DNA from: Dehalococcoidia bacterium
GTDB lineage: Bacteria; Chloroflexota; Dehalococcoidia; GIF9; UBA5629
DNA: 64,000 bases
NCBI GenBank assembly: GCA_041653995.1
Contig: JBAZEK010000001.1
Coordinates: 868,001 to 932,000, forward strand
Direction: 5' to 3'
The notes below the pieces were generated by a model. It made no database searches, was not told the DNA's origin, and saw only the letters and a list, made by a program, of their open reading frames with translations. Made by a program: the position numbers and the translations under genes. Shown here one piece after another: positions 44,387 to 53,379 of this stretch; position 1 is the stretch's first letter; each line of letters starts with the position of its first letter.

Positions 44387-45154
44387 ATGGATACATCATA
44401 TCTGACCTTGCAGGGCAAAGTGGCGCTGGTAACGGGAGGCAGCCGCGGCATCGGCAAGGCGATCGCCCTCCAGCTTGCTGACGCCGGGGCCGACGTTATC
44501 GTCAGCAGCCGGAAGCTGCCCGTCCTTGAAAAGGTCGCGGATGAAATCAGGGCCATGGGACGCAGGAGCCTGGCAGTCTCCGCGCACAACGGGAAAATGG
44601 ACGAGCTCAAGAATCTGATGATCAGGATCAAGGATGAGTTCGGGCGCATCGACATCCTGGTAAATAATACGGGGGTGAATCCGGCGATATCGGATGTGTT
44701 GCATATGGAAGAAGCCGTATATGACCGCATACTGGACGTCAACCTCAAGAGCCACTATTTTCTCAGCCAGGCCGCTGCCAGGATGATGGTTGAGCAGGGC
44801 CGGGGCGGGAATATCATAAACATCGCCTCGGCGGCCGGCGTTGCTTTTACGCCGGGCTTCGGACCTTACAGCATGAGCAAGGCAGGCCTGATAATGATGA
44901 CCAAAGTGCTGGCTGCCGAGCTCGGACCTTACAACATACGTGTAAACTGCATTGCACCGGGTTTCGTCAAGACGAGGTTCAGCGAGGCTGTCTGGAGCAA
45001 CGATCAGTTCATTCAGGAAGCGATGAAGAGGATGGCCATTAAAAAGCTGTGCACACCCGAGGAGATCGCCAGGACCGCGCTCTATTTTGCCTCAGATGCA
45101 TCCAGCTTCACGACAGGAGTGACACTGGTTATCGACGGCGGAGTAACACTCTGA
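44387..45154 (+). CDS. Short-chain dehydrogenase/reductase
   Basis: 255 residues. Rossmann TGGSRGIGKAI near 15-25, NNTG (about 90), catalytic Ser (IASAAGV), YSMSK, and an NAD(P)-type C-terminal GGVTL. It resembles FabG-type 3-oxoacyl reductases, but a role in catabolism of a hydroxy compound is as likely. GGAG precedes the ATG. It stands between the tRNA remnant and a convergent methyltransferase gene. Confidence 0.88.
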   Translation: MDTSYLTLQGKVALVTGGSRGIGKAIALQLADAGADVIVSSRKLPVLEKVADEIRAMGRRSLAVSAHNGKMDELKNLMIRIKDEFGRIDILVNNTGVNPAISDVLHMEEAVYDRILDVNLKSHYFLSQAAARMMVEQGRGGNIINIASAAGVAFTPGFGPYSMSKAGLIMMTKVLAAELGPYNIRVNCIAPGFVKTRFSEAVWSNDQFIQEAMKRMAIKKLCTPEEIARTALYFASDASSFTTGVTLVIDGGVTL

Positions 45155-45174
45155 ATATTTAAAATGTAATTACA

Positions 45175-45933
45175 TTATTTACTATCTGTCGAATGAGATT
45201 TGATGGGAGCGAGGCAGTACATAGCCCAGCCCATATATTGGTGTTGGAACTGTAAATAATCGTCCTGGTCAATACGAAAATGATTGAATACTTGTTCATA
45301 GTCAGGGTGGTTAGGGTTTTCCTCAAGCCAACGTATCAGTCCATACCAGCTATCCGAAATGTATCTGTCCCAGTCGTCGTGGCCGGCACGGATGATGTAT
45401 TCGAGTTCAAAGCCTTCGTCCCGGGTAAATCGAGCTAGTTCCGCTTCCGTGTGGGTAGTGGTCTGTTTTTGGGCATATTCCGGATGTACCTGATTGCTTA
45501 GCCAGTGGGTTTCACCGATACCAAGGCGTCCATTCTGATGTACAGCCCTCTTTATGGCCTGGATTGTCTTTTGGTAGCTGCCAAAAATAAAAGTTGCCCC
45601 AATACATGTTGCGGCATCGAAAGATCCCTCTTCAAATATATAATCAGCCCCACTGGAGCAAATGATTTCGATTCGGTCCGACAATCCTCTCATGGCCAGC
45701 TTTTTCCTGGCCCGGTCGCAGAAATCCTCGCATATATCTATGCCAATACCAGTGATACCGAATTCCTCAGCCCAAAGAATGAGGGGCTCGGCACAACCAC
45801 AACCGAAGTCGATGACCCGGTTCCCCTTTTTTAATTTGAGTACTCTGCCAAGTTTTATGATTTTTTCAGACGTCGAAGGGTTCAGTATCTCCATGTAGCG
45901 GTGTGAGATACCCATAATGTCAAGGAATTCCAT
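45175..45933 (-). CDS. SAM-dependent methyltransferase (class I)
   Basis: 252 residues with the SAM motif VIDFGCGCAEPLILWA (about 39-55) and GIGIDICEDF. The post-motif acidic/hydrophobic run is present. It probably methylates a small molecule; the family resembles SAM:sterol/arsenite-like class I enzymes but lacks a Cys triad, so no substrate is named. AAGGAG precedes the ATG. No operon partner is evident. Confidence 0.75.
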   Translation of the reverse strand: MEFLDIMGISHRYMEILNPSTSEKIIKLGRVLKLKKGNRVIDFGCGCAEPLILWAEEFGITGIGIDICEDFCDRARKKLAMRGLSDRIEIICSSGADYIFEEGSFDAATCIGATFIFGSYQKTIQAIKRAVHQNGRLGIGETHWLSNQVHPEYAQKQTTTHTEAELARFTRDEGFELEYIIRAGHDDWDRYISDSWYGLIRWLEENPNHPDYEQVFNHFRIDQDDYLQFQHQYMGWAMYCLAPIKSHSTDSK

Positions 45934-46065
45934 AATTCAAGTCTCCTTTATGATATGGTACCCCCTTAGGGAAGATGATGGAGGACCTGATGCTAATCTT
46001 GCGCTTATAATGCTGGTGACAGCCCCAATTTAATCCCCATTATAAACATACTAGACTTCTGCTTG

Positions 46066-46105
46066 AAAAGAAGCAACAGGCAAGACTACACTTGTTGCTT
46101 CTTTT
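46066..46105 (-). terminator. Rho-independent terminator after trmO
   Basis: AAAAGAAGCAACA (46066-46078) and TGTTGCTTCTTTT (46093-46105) form a perfect 13-bp stem with a 14-base loop. In either direction a T-run ends the stem, so it can work for both strands. It lies about 45 bases past the trmO stop on the minus strand. Confidence 0.85.
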
Positions 46106-46150
46106 AGCTCTATTTATATTTGAACCAATGTTCTGCGGAAGCAACTCCCT

Positions 46151-46741
46151 CTATTCGCCTTTGAATCTATTATCCGATTTACATCTTGCCGTATTACGGG
46201 ATTTATTTGATAGCCACCCTATTCGCTCAGCTGCACGACAGTCAAAATCCGGCACATAAGGCTTGATGTCCAGCAAAGGGGTGCCGTCAACCATATCCAC
46301 ATCTTCGATTTGAAGAATATTATCCTCGATCTCGACCAGATGAACGACAGATATACCGATCGGATTTGGTCTCGCCGGGCTTCTTATAGCAAATATGCCA
46401 TGAATTTTATCGTCCAGAAAAGGTCTGACTTGAAGATCACATCTCTTGCACAAATGGAAATGGTAGATCAGGGTTATGTGAGAGAAACCTTCAATATCCT
46501 TGAGTCCCGGCAGGTACTCCCTGAACAGATCGACTGTGCCCTTTACCCCCGCCGCCCCGCTGGATTGTATCGGCATTCCACCCACCTCTTTGAACGGTGA
46601 GTGGATGATTCCAATCGGTTTATATTTTATTTCCTGCAATGCAGTGAACCAGCTACAACAAAAACGCTGAACGCCAATGCCGATATTAGGATTATAACAC
46701 AGCGCAGCTTTTTCATAGCGCACTGAACGCTGTTGTGTCAC
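46151..46741 (-). CDS. trmO: tRNA (N6-threonylcarbamoyladenosine-N6)-methyltransferase TrmO
   Basis: The TrmO (YaeB/UPF0066) fold is a small beta-barrel SAM-dependent enzyme that methylates t6A37 of tRNA-Thr. IHSPFKEVGGMP, HLCKRCDLQVRPFLDD and the motif IRSPARPNPIGIS are diagnostic. The true start is uncertain: GTG 46741 gives 196 residues with an unusual 34-residue lead, whereas TTG 46639 would begin at the conserved domain. Neither has a strong Shine-Dalgarno. Metal- or B12-linked homologues with short N-termini exist. Confidence 0.85.
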   Translation of the reverse strand: MTQQRSVRYEKAALCYNPNIGIGVQRFCCSWFTALQEIKYKPIGIIHSPFKEVGGMPIQSSGAAGVKGTVDLFREYLPGLKDIEGFSHITLIYHFHLCKRCDLQVRPFLDDKIHGIFAIRSPARPNPIGISVVHLVEIEDNILQIEDVDMVDGTPLLDIKPYVPDFDCRAAERIGWLSNKSRNTARCKSDNRFKGE

Positions 46742-46824
46742 TCCCGGGCAACGGACATATTATTCCACCACGAATAGTATGCTGATAACAATTTTGACGT
46801 TGGCGTAAGACTGTGAATATTTGA

Positions 46825-46852
46825 CTGGTGGAGATAGGGGGAGATTCAAATC
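46825..46852 (-). tRNA. tRNA 3'-half remnant with CCA
   Basis: Read on the plus strand it begins TGGTGGAGATAGGGGG, matching the 3' acceptor strand, encoded CCA and T-stem of the tRNA-Ala at 62261 for 16 bases, then diverges with a 2-base insertion in the T-loop. No 5' half is attached. The position relative to the 5' remnant at 44281 is reversed from an intact gene. Confidence 0.7.
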
Positions 46853-46875
46853 GTGCTTCAAGTGCCGTACAATAC

Positions 46876-46895
46876 CAGTTCATATTGTGGAACTG
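46876..46895 (-). repeat. Hairpin downstream of the MarR gene
   Basis: CAGTTC-N8-GAACTG, 14 bases past the marR-like stop. No U-run follows, so a weak terminator or transcript end at best. Confidence 0.3.
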
Positions 46896-46908
46896 CACAG
46901 AGTGGTGA

Positions 46909-47469
46909 TTATGATTTAGGTTCAGTATTCTTTTTAGGCTTGTCCACCATCATACCTGCCAGTATCCTGGCGTTTTCGTCCAGATGCTGCTTGTCAGCAC
47001 CAAGATAGTCGGCAGTGGCGTCGCTGATTTGACGAATTATTCTTTCCAGTTCAGCACGGTCATTTTTTGACAGTTTCCCAAACACAGATTGAAACAGTTC
47101 ATTTATATTGGGGCCTAATTCATATAGAAGCTCTTTCCCTTTCTCCGTTATATTGACATCAACACTCCGTCTGCTGGTCTTTGAACGGCGTCTGGTAACC
47201 AATTCGCTTTTATACAATTTATCGATCATCGGAGTAACAGAATGGACTTCGATCGGTAAAAGCCGCGATATGTGGGTTGGAGACATGGGTTTCTTGTTGA
47301 ACAGAAGAGCCTGCAGTGTTACAAATTGTGACAGAGTAATATTCCCTGGCTTCACGCTCTTCTCAATTGCTTTCGTCCACAGGTTCCCCGCCTGCGCAAA
47401 TAAAATGACAGTCCACAGATACTCCTTGAATGGAAGATTCAAATCATAGTTTTTTTTCATGTACTTCAT
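46909..47469 (-). CDS. MarR-family transcriptional regulator
   Basis: About 186 residues from ATG 47469. A winged helix-turn-helix of MarR type (about 58-100) has KPMSPTHISRLLPIEVHSVTPMID, with the wing RRSKTSRRSVDVNIT. A C-terminal dimerisation helix follows. A TTG start 6 codons upstream is an alternative. It lies downstream of the 4-hydroxybutyryl-CoA-dehydratase-like gene, 239 bases away on the same strand. It may sense an aromatic or other acid and regulate this locus. Confidence 0.85.
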   Translation of the reverse strand: MKYMKKNYDLNLPFKEYLWTVILFAQAGNLWTKAIEKSVKPGNITLSQFVTLQALLFNKKPMSPTHISRLLPIEVHSVTPMIDKLYKSELVTRRRSKTSRRSVDVNITEKGKELLYELGPNINELFQSVFGKLSKNDRAELERIIRQISDATADYLGADKQHLDENARILAGMMVDKPKKNTEPKS

Positions 47470-47666
47470 TTTCTTATCCGAATTCAATCACAACATATTT
47501 AGCTTGGATAAATTCAATTACATATGCATTTATTTCATATTACAGTCGGATCCTAATTAAGTCAATATCAGAATATTTTAAGCAATACAATACTTTTAAA
47601 TAAATTTTACTGTCAGATAGTAAAGCAGCACATTTTAATGTTAAAGGCAGGTTACATCTAATTAGC

Positions 47667-47689
47667 GTATCGATATCGATAATCGATAC
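47667..47689. repeat. Inverted repeat upstream of the MarR gene
   Basis: GTATCGAT-N7-ATCGATAC, an 8-bp inverted repeat with a CGAT-rich spacer, in the AT-rich 239-base gap between the dehydratase-like stop and the MarR gene. It could be a MarR-type operator. Nothing else in the gap is recognised. Confidence 0.4.
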
Positions 47690-47726
47690 TTATGCAAAAT
47701 AAATATATTGAACCTGCTAATTTATA

Positions 47727-49202
47727 CTATTCCAGGTGTGGTATGCTGCCAAGCCTGTTAAAAGTATATGGCTTATCGGTTTTTATGCCCGCCAGGCGCC
47801 TGGCAATATTTTTAATGTTCTCCATATTATATGCGCCCATGATGGCAATCTGCTCCATTCTGGGGGAACCTCCACCATGCACACCGGCATATTGCATGAC
47901 GCCGGCACCCTCGGAACATGAAATATCCTGTACCCAGGCAAACGCCTTAAGGACATCATGAACATCCACATCCGGATTACGGGCCATATATTTCTCTATG
48001 AAGGGTCGTGTTTCTTCATTAATCCAGTCCGCATATCTGGGCAATGTAGCTGGCATACCACCCGCAACATCTGCAAGTATGTCGTATTCATGATATATAT
48101 TGATTCCAGCGTGCCGGCGGCTCACGTTGCAGTACATAATATCGGGCACCCAGGTACCTGACGGAGATTGGTATCCATTAATTGCAGCCGCAATTCCTGT
48201 GCCATAACAAAGCTCGGAAGTGCACACAAGCTCGGATATTTTCTCCCTGACATGTTGCTCTTTCTCAATACCGTTGATCTCGGCCATCAGAGCAGTGGCA
48301 CCCGTCAGCACATCGGTCGAAGCGGGCTTACAGCCGGTGTAGCTGTGACGATGGAAAAGCGCGAAGGTAAGGGCCATGTAACCGCCCATATCATTTTCGC
48401 CGCATAGAAAAACATGCTCCCATGGAATAAAAACATCGTCGAAAACAGTCATAGAGTCAGCTCCACCCCATGGACCCGGCGAACCATCGCGCTCGTCATA
48501 AGTAAAAGCGCTGACTATCTGCTTGACACCTTCAGCATCAGCCGGGACCACAAAAGCCACCGCCCAATCCTTATCATCCACAGTAAGTGCTCTGGTCGGC
48601 AACACATTTATCCATTCGGCAGCAGGAGCAAATGAATTGTGCACCTTGGCGCCGCGTACGATAATGCCGTCGCTCTTTCTCTCCACTATTCGTAAATACA
48701 GATCGGGATCTTTTTGTTGATGGGGCCTCCACAAGCGATTGCCTTTTACATCGGTCTGAGCACAGCATGCCACAGCGTCTGTTTCCTGGAACTTTCTTAA
48801 CCATTCCTCAAATCGCCGGTAATACTCAGTCCCGTATTTTTGGTCCGTTAGGTAACAGACGACCGAATAAGCATTGGTTGAATCTATTCCCATACAGCGA
48901 GCCACACAACCTCCCACCTGATGACAGATAAGCCTGGTCATCTTCTGCTTGGACATTAGATCGGTCATGCTGCGGTGCACATTGTTAAAGCGGTTAATTC
49001 TTTGCCCCGTAAGGTGAGACGTCGCTGTGAGTATATCCTCATACTGCTTAAATTCAGGATCATCAATGATGTCGTAAGTTTTTGATAGTATATTTATGGC
49101 TCCCTGCAGCCTTGGATGGCTGCGGTCGACCAATTCACCGTCCATATAGATATTTCGCCTCATCTTACTCAATCTTTTCCTGTATTCAGTCGAAGTAATC
49201 AT
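47727..49202 (-). CDS. 4-Hydroxybutyryl-CoA dehydratase/HpaB-family enzyme with iron-sulfur ligands
   Basis: 491 residues. The ligands of the 4Fe-4S cluster of Clostridium AbfD are all kept: Cys 99 and Cys 103 (CVARC) and a His 284-X6-Cys 291 motif (HRHSYTGC), matching Cys 99/103/299 and His 292. Tyr 288 and Lys 292 also match catalytic Tyr 296 and Lys 300. The residue two after the first Cys is Ala, not Gln as in AbfD. It should dehydrate a 4-hydroxyacyl-CoA or isomerise a related substrate by a radical mechanism. AGGAGG precedes the ATG. Divergent promoter at 49279. Confidence 0.85.
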   Translation of the reverse strand: MITSTEYRKRLSKMRRNIYMDGELVDRSHPRLQGAINILSKTYDIIDDPEFKQYEDILTATSHLTGQRINRFNNVHRSMTDLMSKQKMTRLICHQVGGCVARCMGIDSTNAYSVVCYLTDQKYGTEYYRRFEEWLRKFQETDAVACCAQTDVKGNRLWRPHQQKDPDLYLRIVERKSDGIIVRGAKVHNSFAPAAEWINVLPTRALTVDDKDWAVAFVVPADAEGVKQIVSAFTYDERDGSPGPWGGADSMTVFDDVFIPWEHVFLCGENDMGGYMALTFALFHRHSYTGCKPASTDVLTGATALMAEINGIEKEQHVREKISELVCTSELCYGTGIAAAINGYQSPSGTWVPDIMYCNVSRRHAGINIYHEYDILADVAGGMPATLPRYADWINEETRPFIEKYMARNPDVDVHDVLKAFAWVQDISCSEGAGVMQYAGVHGGGSPRMEQIAIMGAYNMENIKNIARRLAGIKTDKPYTFNRLGSIPHLE

Positions 49203-49278
49203 CTATCAGTCCTCCTTTATTTCTGCATTTAATATCGTATCAGGAACTAACTGTTGTACTATGACTTTGATAACCGCT

Positions 49279-49308
49279 ATTATATTCAATTTCAACCAAT
49301 ATTGACAA
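49279..49308 (-). promoter_or_regulatory. Predicted promoter of the dehydratase-like gene
   Basis: TTGTCA (49308-49303), 18 bases, then TATAAT (49284-49279) on the minus strand. The start would be near 49272, about 70 bases before the ATG. The -35 lies almost on top of the -35 of the plus-strand promoter at 49302. Confidence 0.65.
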
Positions 49309-49330
49309 ACTTATTTTAGGAAACTACAAT
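49302..49330 (+). promoter_or_regulatory. Predicted promoter of the AhpD-like/amidohydrolase/SDR operon
   Basis: TTGACA (49302-49307), 17 bases, then TACAAT (49325-49330). The start would be near 49337, leaving a 228-base leader before the ATG at 49565. No uORF of note or RNA structure is recognised in this leader. The two divergent promoters share one -35 block. Confidence 0.65.
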
Positions 49331-49564
49331 ATATGACATTAAAATATCCGTAATAATAATATATTATGTAATAATATGCAACAGTGCCATAATTATCCTA
49401 CGTAGCCGGCAGATTGAACCCGGGGTGGGTTTTAGGAGATATCCAACTTAAGCATGTAATTTATAAGGCAGACTTAAATATTGATGACCTGTTTTCTGGC
49501 TGTTCCGCTTTCATCGGCTGAACACTGATAGAAAATGCGCATCTTTTAGCATTGAGGAGGGAAA

Positions 49565-50110
49565 ATGGCACGCGTTAAACTGGTCGAGAAAGAGCAAGCG
49601 GATCCAACTATTAAAGAAGTATTCCAGATTCTGGAGGACCTGAGAGTTCCCCTATCCAATATATTTAAGGCAGTGGGCAATTGCCCCAAAATAGGTCGCA
49701 ATTTCATCGAGCTTGGTAATTCATTACTGAATCCTGAGTTTATTGATCCGAAGCTGAGAGAACTGGTTATCTTACGGGTTGGAAACCTTCTGCAGTCGGA
49801 CTACGAGTTCACCCACCACGCACGTATCGGCATCAAGGCGGGTTTAACCATAGAACAGGTTAAAGATCTCGCTGTCTGGAAATCTTCCGACAAATTCAGT
49901 GAGATAGAGCGTGCTGTTCTGCAATACACCGATGAGGTCACCCTGAATGTCCGGGTCAGCAATAGCACGTTCGCTGATCTGCGAAGGTTTTTCGATGACC
50001 CGGGAATAGTCAAGCTCACAGCAATCATTGGCTATTACGGGATGGTATGCAGAATACTGGAGGCGCTGCAGATAGAGATGGAGCCGTGGGTAAAGTCTTT
50101 CACAACATAA
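49565..50110 (+). CDS. Carboxymuconolactone decarboxylase/AhpD-like protein
   Basis: 181 residues with an AhpD-type helical core (LRELVILRVGNLLQSDYEF, THHARIGIKAGLTIEQV). It lacks the CXXC of true AhpD peroxidases but keeps the His, so it is not clearly a peroxidase. Members of this branch often accompany degradation genes without a known reaction. GAGGAGG precedes the ATG. First gene of the plus-strand group. Confidence 0.75.
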   Translation: MARVKLVEKEQADPTIKEVFQILEDLRVPLSNIFKAVGNCPKIGRNFIELGNSLLNPEFIDPKLRELVILRVGNLLQSDYEFTHHARIGIKAGLTIEQVKDLAVWKSSDKFSEIERAVLQYTDEVTLNVRVSNSTFADLRRFFDDPGIVKLTAIIGYYGMVCRILEALQIEMEPWVKSFTT

Positions 50111-50157
50111 AAATGAGAGGGATAAAGTGTTCATAGCAAAAATATCAGGAGGATGGA

Positions 50158-51144
50158 ATGATAGTAATTGACAGGCACACTCATTATATTGCCAGACCCG
50201 ACTGGGTTTCAGAGGCGGCTTATATGCCCCTAGCCCAATTTTGGGCAGCCAAGGAGGCTGGACGCTCTCCAGAGATGATCCTTCCAAAGCTTCTAAATGG
50301 TATAGCTGACGGCACTGGTGGGAAAATGTTCATAGATAACATGGACGCCGCCGGAGTTGATATCTCATTCGTCCTGGCTTCCGATACATGGATACGCAAC
50401 AATGGCCAGGAACCGCCGATATCGTTTGATAAGCAACTGGAAGGCTGCGCGGAACTGGAGCAGGCCCATAAGGGCAGACTTTATGTCTGGGTTTACGTTG
50501 ATCCGAGAAGGCCGAAAGCACTGGAATTGTTTGCCAGGGCGATCGACGAATATGGATTCAAGGGTTGCGGAGAGATTTCAGCGGAAGGATTCAACCTCGA
50601 TGATGAGTTAATTCAGCCAATGTTCAAAAAATGTGCAGATTCCGGTATTCCGGTCGATATCCACATCCGTTCAGGTATGGGCGTTACAACTTTTGGAAGT
50701 GACGTTAGCGTAAATAATGCGTCGCATCCCGAGCATGTGAAAAAGCTGGCAAAAAAATATCCTGAAATGAAAATATTCATTGCGCATTCGGGATATTCGA
50801 CATGGTGGCAGGCAGCCATACAAACTGCCCTTGAGTGCCCGAATTGTTATCTGGATCTTTCCGACTGGAATTACGACCTGCCCAACATGGCCGAGTTCGT
50901 GGCCAAGCTCGCTGCGATGAGGGACTCCGTGGGCGCCGAACGAATATTCTTTTCCAGCGACCAGATCTCCGGCCCACGCTTTTGCGGAGAGAAGTCGACG
51001 CTGCCGCAATGGGTGAATTTCTTCAAGACGCTCCCCGAGCAGGCCCCCAACTATGGATACCATTTTACTCAGAAAGAGGTTGATCTTATTTTAGGCGGTA
51101 ACGCACAAAGACTATTTAAGCTGCCTTCTCCTGCAAAGAAATAG
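50158..51144 (+). CDS. Amidohydrolase-2 family hydrolase/decarboxylase
   Basis: 328 residues. A metal-site HTH motif at the start (VIDRHTHY), VDIHIRSGMG, IFIAHSGYS and FFSSDQIS give the His-His, His and Asp ligands of the ACMSD/amidohydrolase-2 group. Members decarboxylate or hydrolyse ring-derived acids. AGGAGG precedes the ATG, 47 bases after the AhpD-like gene, and it is followed 35 bases later by an SDR. Confidence 0.82.
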   Translation: MIVIDRHTHYIARPDWVSEAAYMPLAQFWAAKEAGRSPEMILPKLLNGIADGTGGKMFIDNMDAAGVDISFVLASDTWIRNNGQEPPISFDKQLEGCAELEQAHKGRLYVWVYVDPRRPKALELFARAIDEYGFKGCGEISAEGFNLDDELIQPMFKKCADSGIPVDIHIRSGMGVTTFGSDVSVNNASHPEHVKKLAKKYPEMKIFIAHSGYSTWWQAAIQTALECPNCYLDLSDWNYDLPNMAEFVAKLAAMRDSVGAERIFFSSDQISGPRFCGEKSTLPQWVNFFKTLPEQAPNYGYHFTQKEVDLILGGNAQRLFKLPSPAKK

Positions 51145-51179
51145 AATAATAATATATAGATACCCGGGAGGTTTCTACA

Positions 51180-52103
51180 GTGGGTTTACTCGATGGAAAA
51201 GTTGCAGTGGTCACCGGCGCGGGAGGCGGGCTGGGCAAAGCGGAGTCTTTGCTCTTCGCCTCCGAAGGCGCCAAAATCGTAGTGAATGATCTCGGCGGTA
51301 AAACTGACGGAACAGGAGCTTCCGCTTCCCCGGCTGATATAGTAGTCGCCGAAATCAAGAGAATGGGTGGAGAGGCAGTGGCGAACTACGACTCGGTCGC
51401 GACCTGGGAAGGGGGAGAGCGTATCATCAAGACCGCGATCGATACCTTCGGCAGGATCGATATACTGGTCAACAACGCCGGTATCGCGCGTAATCGTATG
51501 ATTTTCAATATGACGGAGGAGGAGTGGGATATCGTGCAGAGGGTGCACCTGTACGGACATTTTTACTGCACCAGACATGCCTGCGCATATTTCCGTCAGC
51601 AACGGTCCGGCCGCATCATAAACACCTCCTCTCAGACAGGCCTGGGCAATATGGGGCAGGCTAACCTGGGACTGACCAACTACAGCGCGGCCAAGGAAGG
51701 TATCGCCGGCTTCACCCGCACCGTGGCATTAGATATGGCTAAGTACGGGGTAACCTGCAATTGTATACGTCCCATGGCCGCGACACGCATGACCATCTCA
51801 CCAGATCTGCAGGCGGCCATCGAAAAAGGTTCGCAACAGGACTCAGGCGATACAGTAACCGGTCTCGAGGCGGAGGTGAAAAGGATGTCTCCCGCACATA
51901 TCGCATCCCTGGTTGTTTATCTTGCCACGGATGCTGCCGCAAACATAAACGGAAAAAGCTTTATGGTAGGCGGAGGTGAAATCGGCCTTTACTCTGAACC
52001 AGAAATTGTATCCAGCATTTTCAAGGACGGCATCTGGACAGTGCAAGAGCTCGTGAATATCATGCCCAGGAGTGTTACCAAAGGTCTATTGGCAAATATA
52101 TAA
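51180..52103 (+). CDS. Short-chain dehydrogenase/reductase (MFE-2-like)
   Basis: 307 residues. Rossmann TGAGGGLGKAES (about 12-24), an insert NDLGGKTDGTGAS like that of multifunctional-enzyme 3-hydroxyacyl-CoA dehydrogenases, NNAGIA, and NYSAAKEG. The longer C-terminus is of the MFE type. The start is GTG 51180, preceded by GGGAGG. It probably oxidises a 3-hydroxyacyl-CoA. Convergent with the thiolase gene. Confidence 0.83.
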   Translation: MGLLDGKVAVVTGAGGGLGKAESLLFASEGAKIVVNDLGGKTDGTGASASPADIVVAEIKRMGGEAVANYDSVATWEGGERIIKTAIDTFGRIDILVNNAGIARNRMIFNMTEEEWDIVQRVHLYGHFYCTRHACAYFRQQRSGRIINTSSQTGLGNMGQANLGLTNYSAAKEGIAGFTRTVALDMAKYGVTCNCIRPMAATRMTISPDLQAAIEKGSQQDSGDTVTGLEAEVKRMSPAHIASLVVYLATDAAANINGKSFMVGGGEIGLYSEPEIVSSIFKDGIWTVQELVNIMPRSVTKGLLANI

Positions 52104-52118
52104 CCGAATAAATTTCAG

Positions 52119-53360
52119 TTAATACCATTTCTGCACTATATGTATACACATAGCCGCTTCTTCCACGCCGATATTACCTCCACCGTTCTCGGCTAAACCG
52201 ATGCGTGCCTTCTCGACCTGCCTTTTACCGGCGCCGCCGCGCAGTTGTAGACAAAGCTCGTAAATTTGAGCTAGTCCCGAGGCGCCGATGGGATGACCGC
52301 GACACTCCAACCCACCGCTAGTATTGATCGGCTTTTTACCGCCGATCCTGGTCGCGCCCGACTCAGCAAAGGGACCACCTTCTCCCATCGGACAAAAACC
52401 CATAGCCTCGGACTGGTGCAACTCAGCCCAGGCCGTAGCATCGTGAAGTTCAGCCAGGTCAATGTCCTTCGGCCCAACCCCTGCCATTCTGTAAGCCTGT
52501 TTGGACAATCTCTCGCCAATGTCTTCACCGTCCAATGACCTATCGCTGCCCTGCCCCATCACTGAAGCTATTATTTTAACCGGATGACTGTTCTTCAGCT
52601 TTTTCAAGTACTCTTCTGAACAGACAACGGCCGCTGCAGCGCCATCACCGACCGGAGAGCACATCGCTCTCGTCAGAGGATACGCCACAGCCTTATCAGC
52701 CAATACTTCCTCTACTGTCATAGATTGCTGGTATTGAGCGAGCGGATTCAAGGATCCGTGCCAGTGGTTTTTCGAGCAAATGACGGCAAGCTGGCGTTGT
52801 GTTGATCCGAACCTGTCCATATGCCATCTTGCTCCCATTGCATAAGCGTCCATGAAGATGCTCCTGCCCTCTCCCGGTGCCGATTTATCTTCCGGTAGCT
52901 GGATCTTGATCAACTTGTTGAAGTCGGTAATCATATTGATATGTTTTTCCAGGTTTTCTACATCCATGCAGGAAGCATATGCTGAAAGGGACAATGCCTT
53001 ATCGGGATTGCTTAGCTTCTCCGAACCAAGTACGAGCGCTACATCATACAGTCCTGCACGGATACCGGTGTAAGCAAGATGAAGCGCTGACGATGCTCCT
53101 GCGCATGCATTCTCCACATTAACAACGGGTATCTTGTCAATACCCATGCCCCGCATGATAACCTGCCCACGTATGGAGTGCTGGTTTGAGAACATACCCC
53201 AGAAGGAATTGGAGAAAAAGACCGCCTGCAAGTCCCTTTTGCCCAGTCCTGCATCCTGCAGGGCGAGCTGTGTGGCGTCTTCGGACATTGTGCGAACGCT
53301 CCGGTTGGGCAACTTGCCGAAATTGGTCATGCCGATACCGATGATATAGACATTAGACAT
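52119..53360 (-). CDS. Thiolase-family (SCP2-type) acyl-CoA acyltransferase
   Basis: 413 residues. Catalytic Cys 86 in NVENACAGAS and the C-terminal GHPIGASGLAQ with its His show an active thiolase. The N-terminus VYIIGIGMTNFGK and missing extra loop are SCP2/archaeal-like. It should cleave a 3-oxoacyl-CoA with CoA. GGAGG precedes the ATG. Last gene of the minus-strand group 52119-60533. No adjacent DUF35 partner is seen. Confidence 0.88.
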   Translation of the reverse strand: MSNVYIIGIGMTNFGKLPNRSVRTMSEDATQLALQDAGLGKRDLQAVFFSNSFWGMFSNQHSIRGQVIMRGMGIDKIPVVNVENACAGASSALHLAYTGIRAGLYDVALVLGSEKLSNPDKALSLSAYASCMDVENLEKHINMITDFNKLIKIQLPEDKSAPGEGRSIFMDAYAMGARWHMDRFGSTQRQLAVICSKNHWHGSLNPLAQYQQSMTVEEVLADKAVAYPLTRAMCSPVGDGAAAAVVCSEEYLKKLKNSHPVKIIASVMGQGSDRSLDGEDIGERLSKQAYRMAGVGPKDIDLAELHDATAWAELHQSEAMGFCPMGEGGPFAESGATRIGGKKPINTSGGLECRGHPIGASGLAQIYELCLQLRGGAGKRQVEKARIGLAENGGGNIGVEEAAMCIHIVQKWY

Positions 53361-53379
53361 ACGGGATGAGCCTCCTTGA

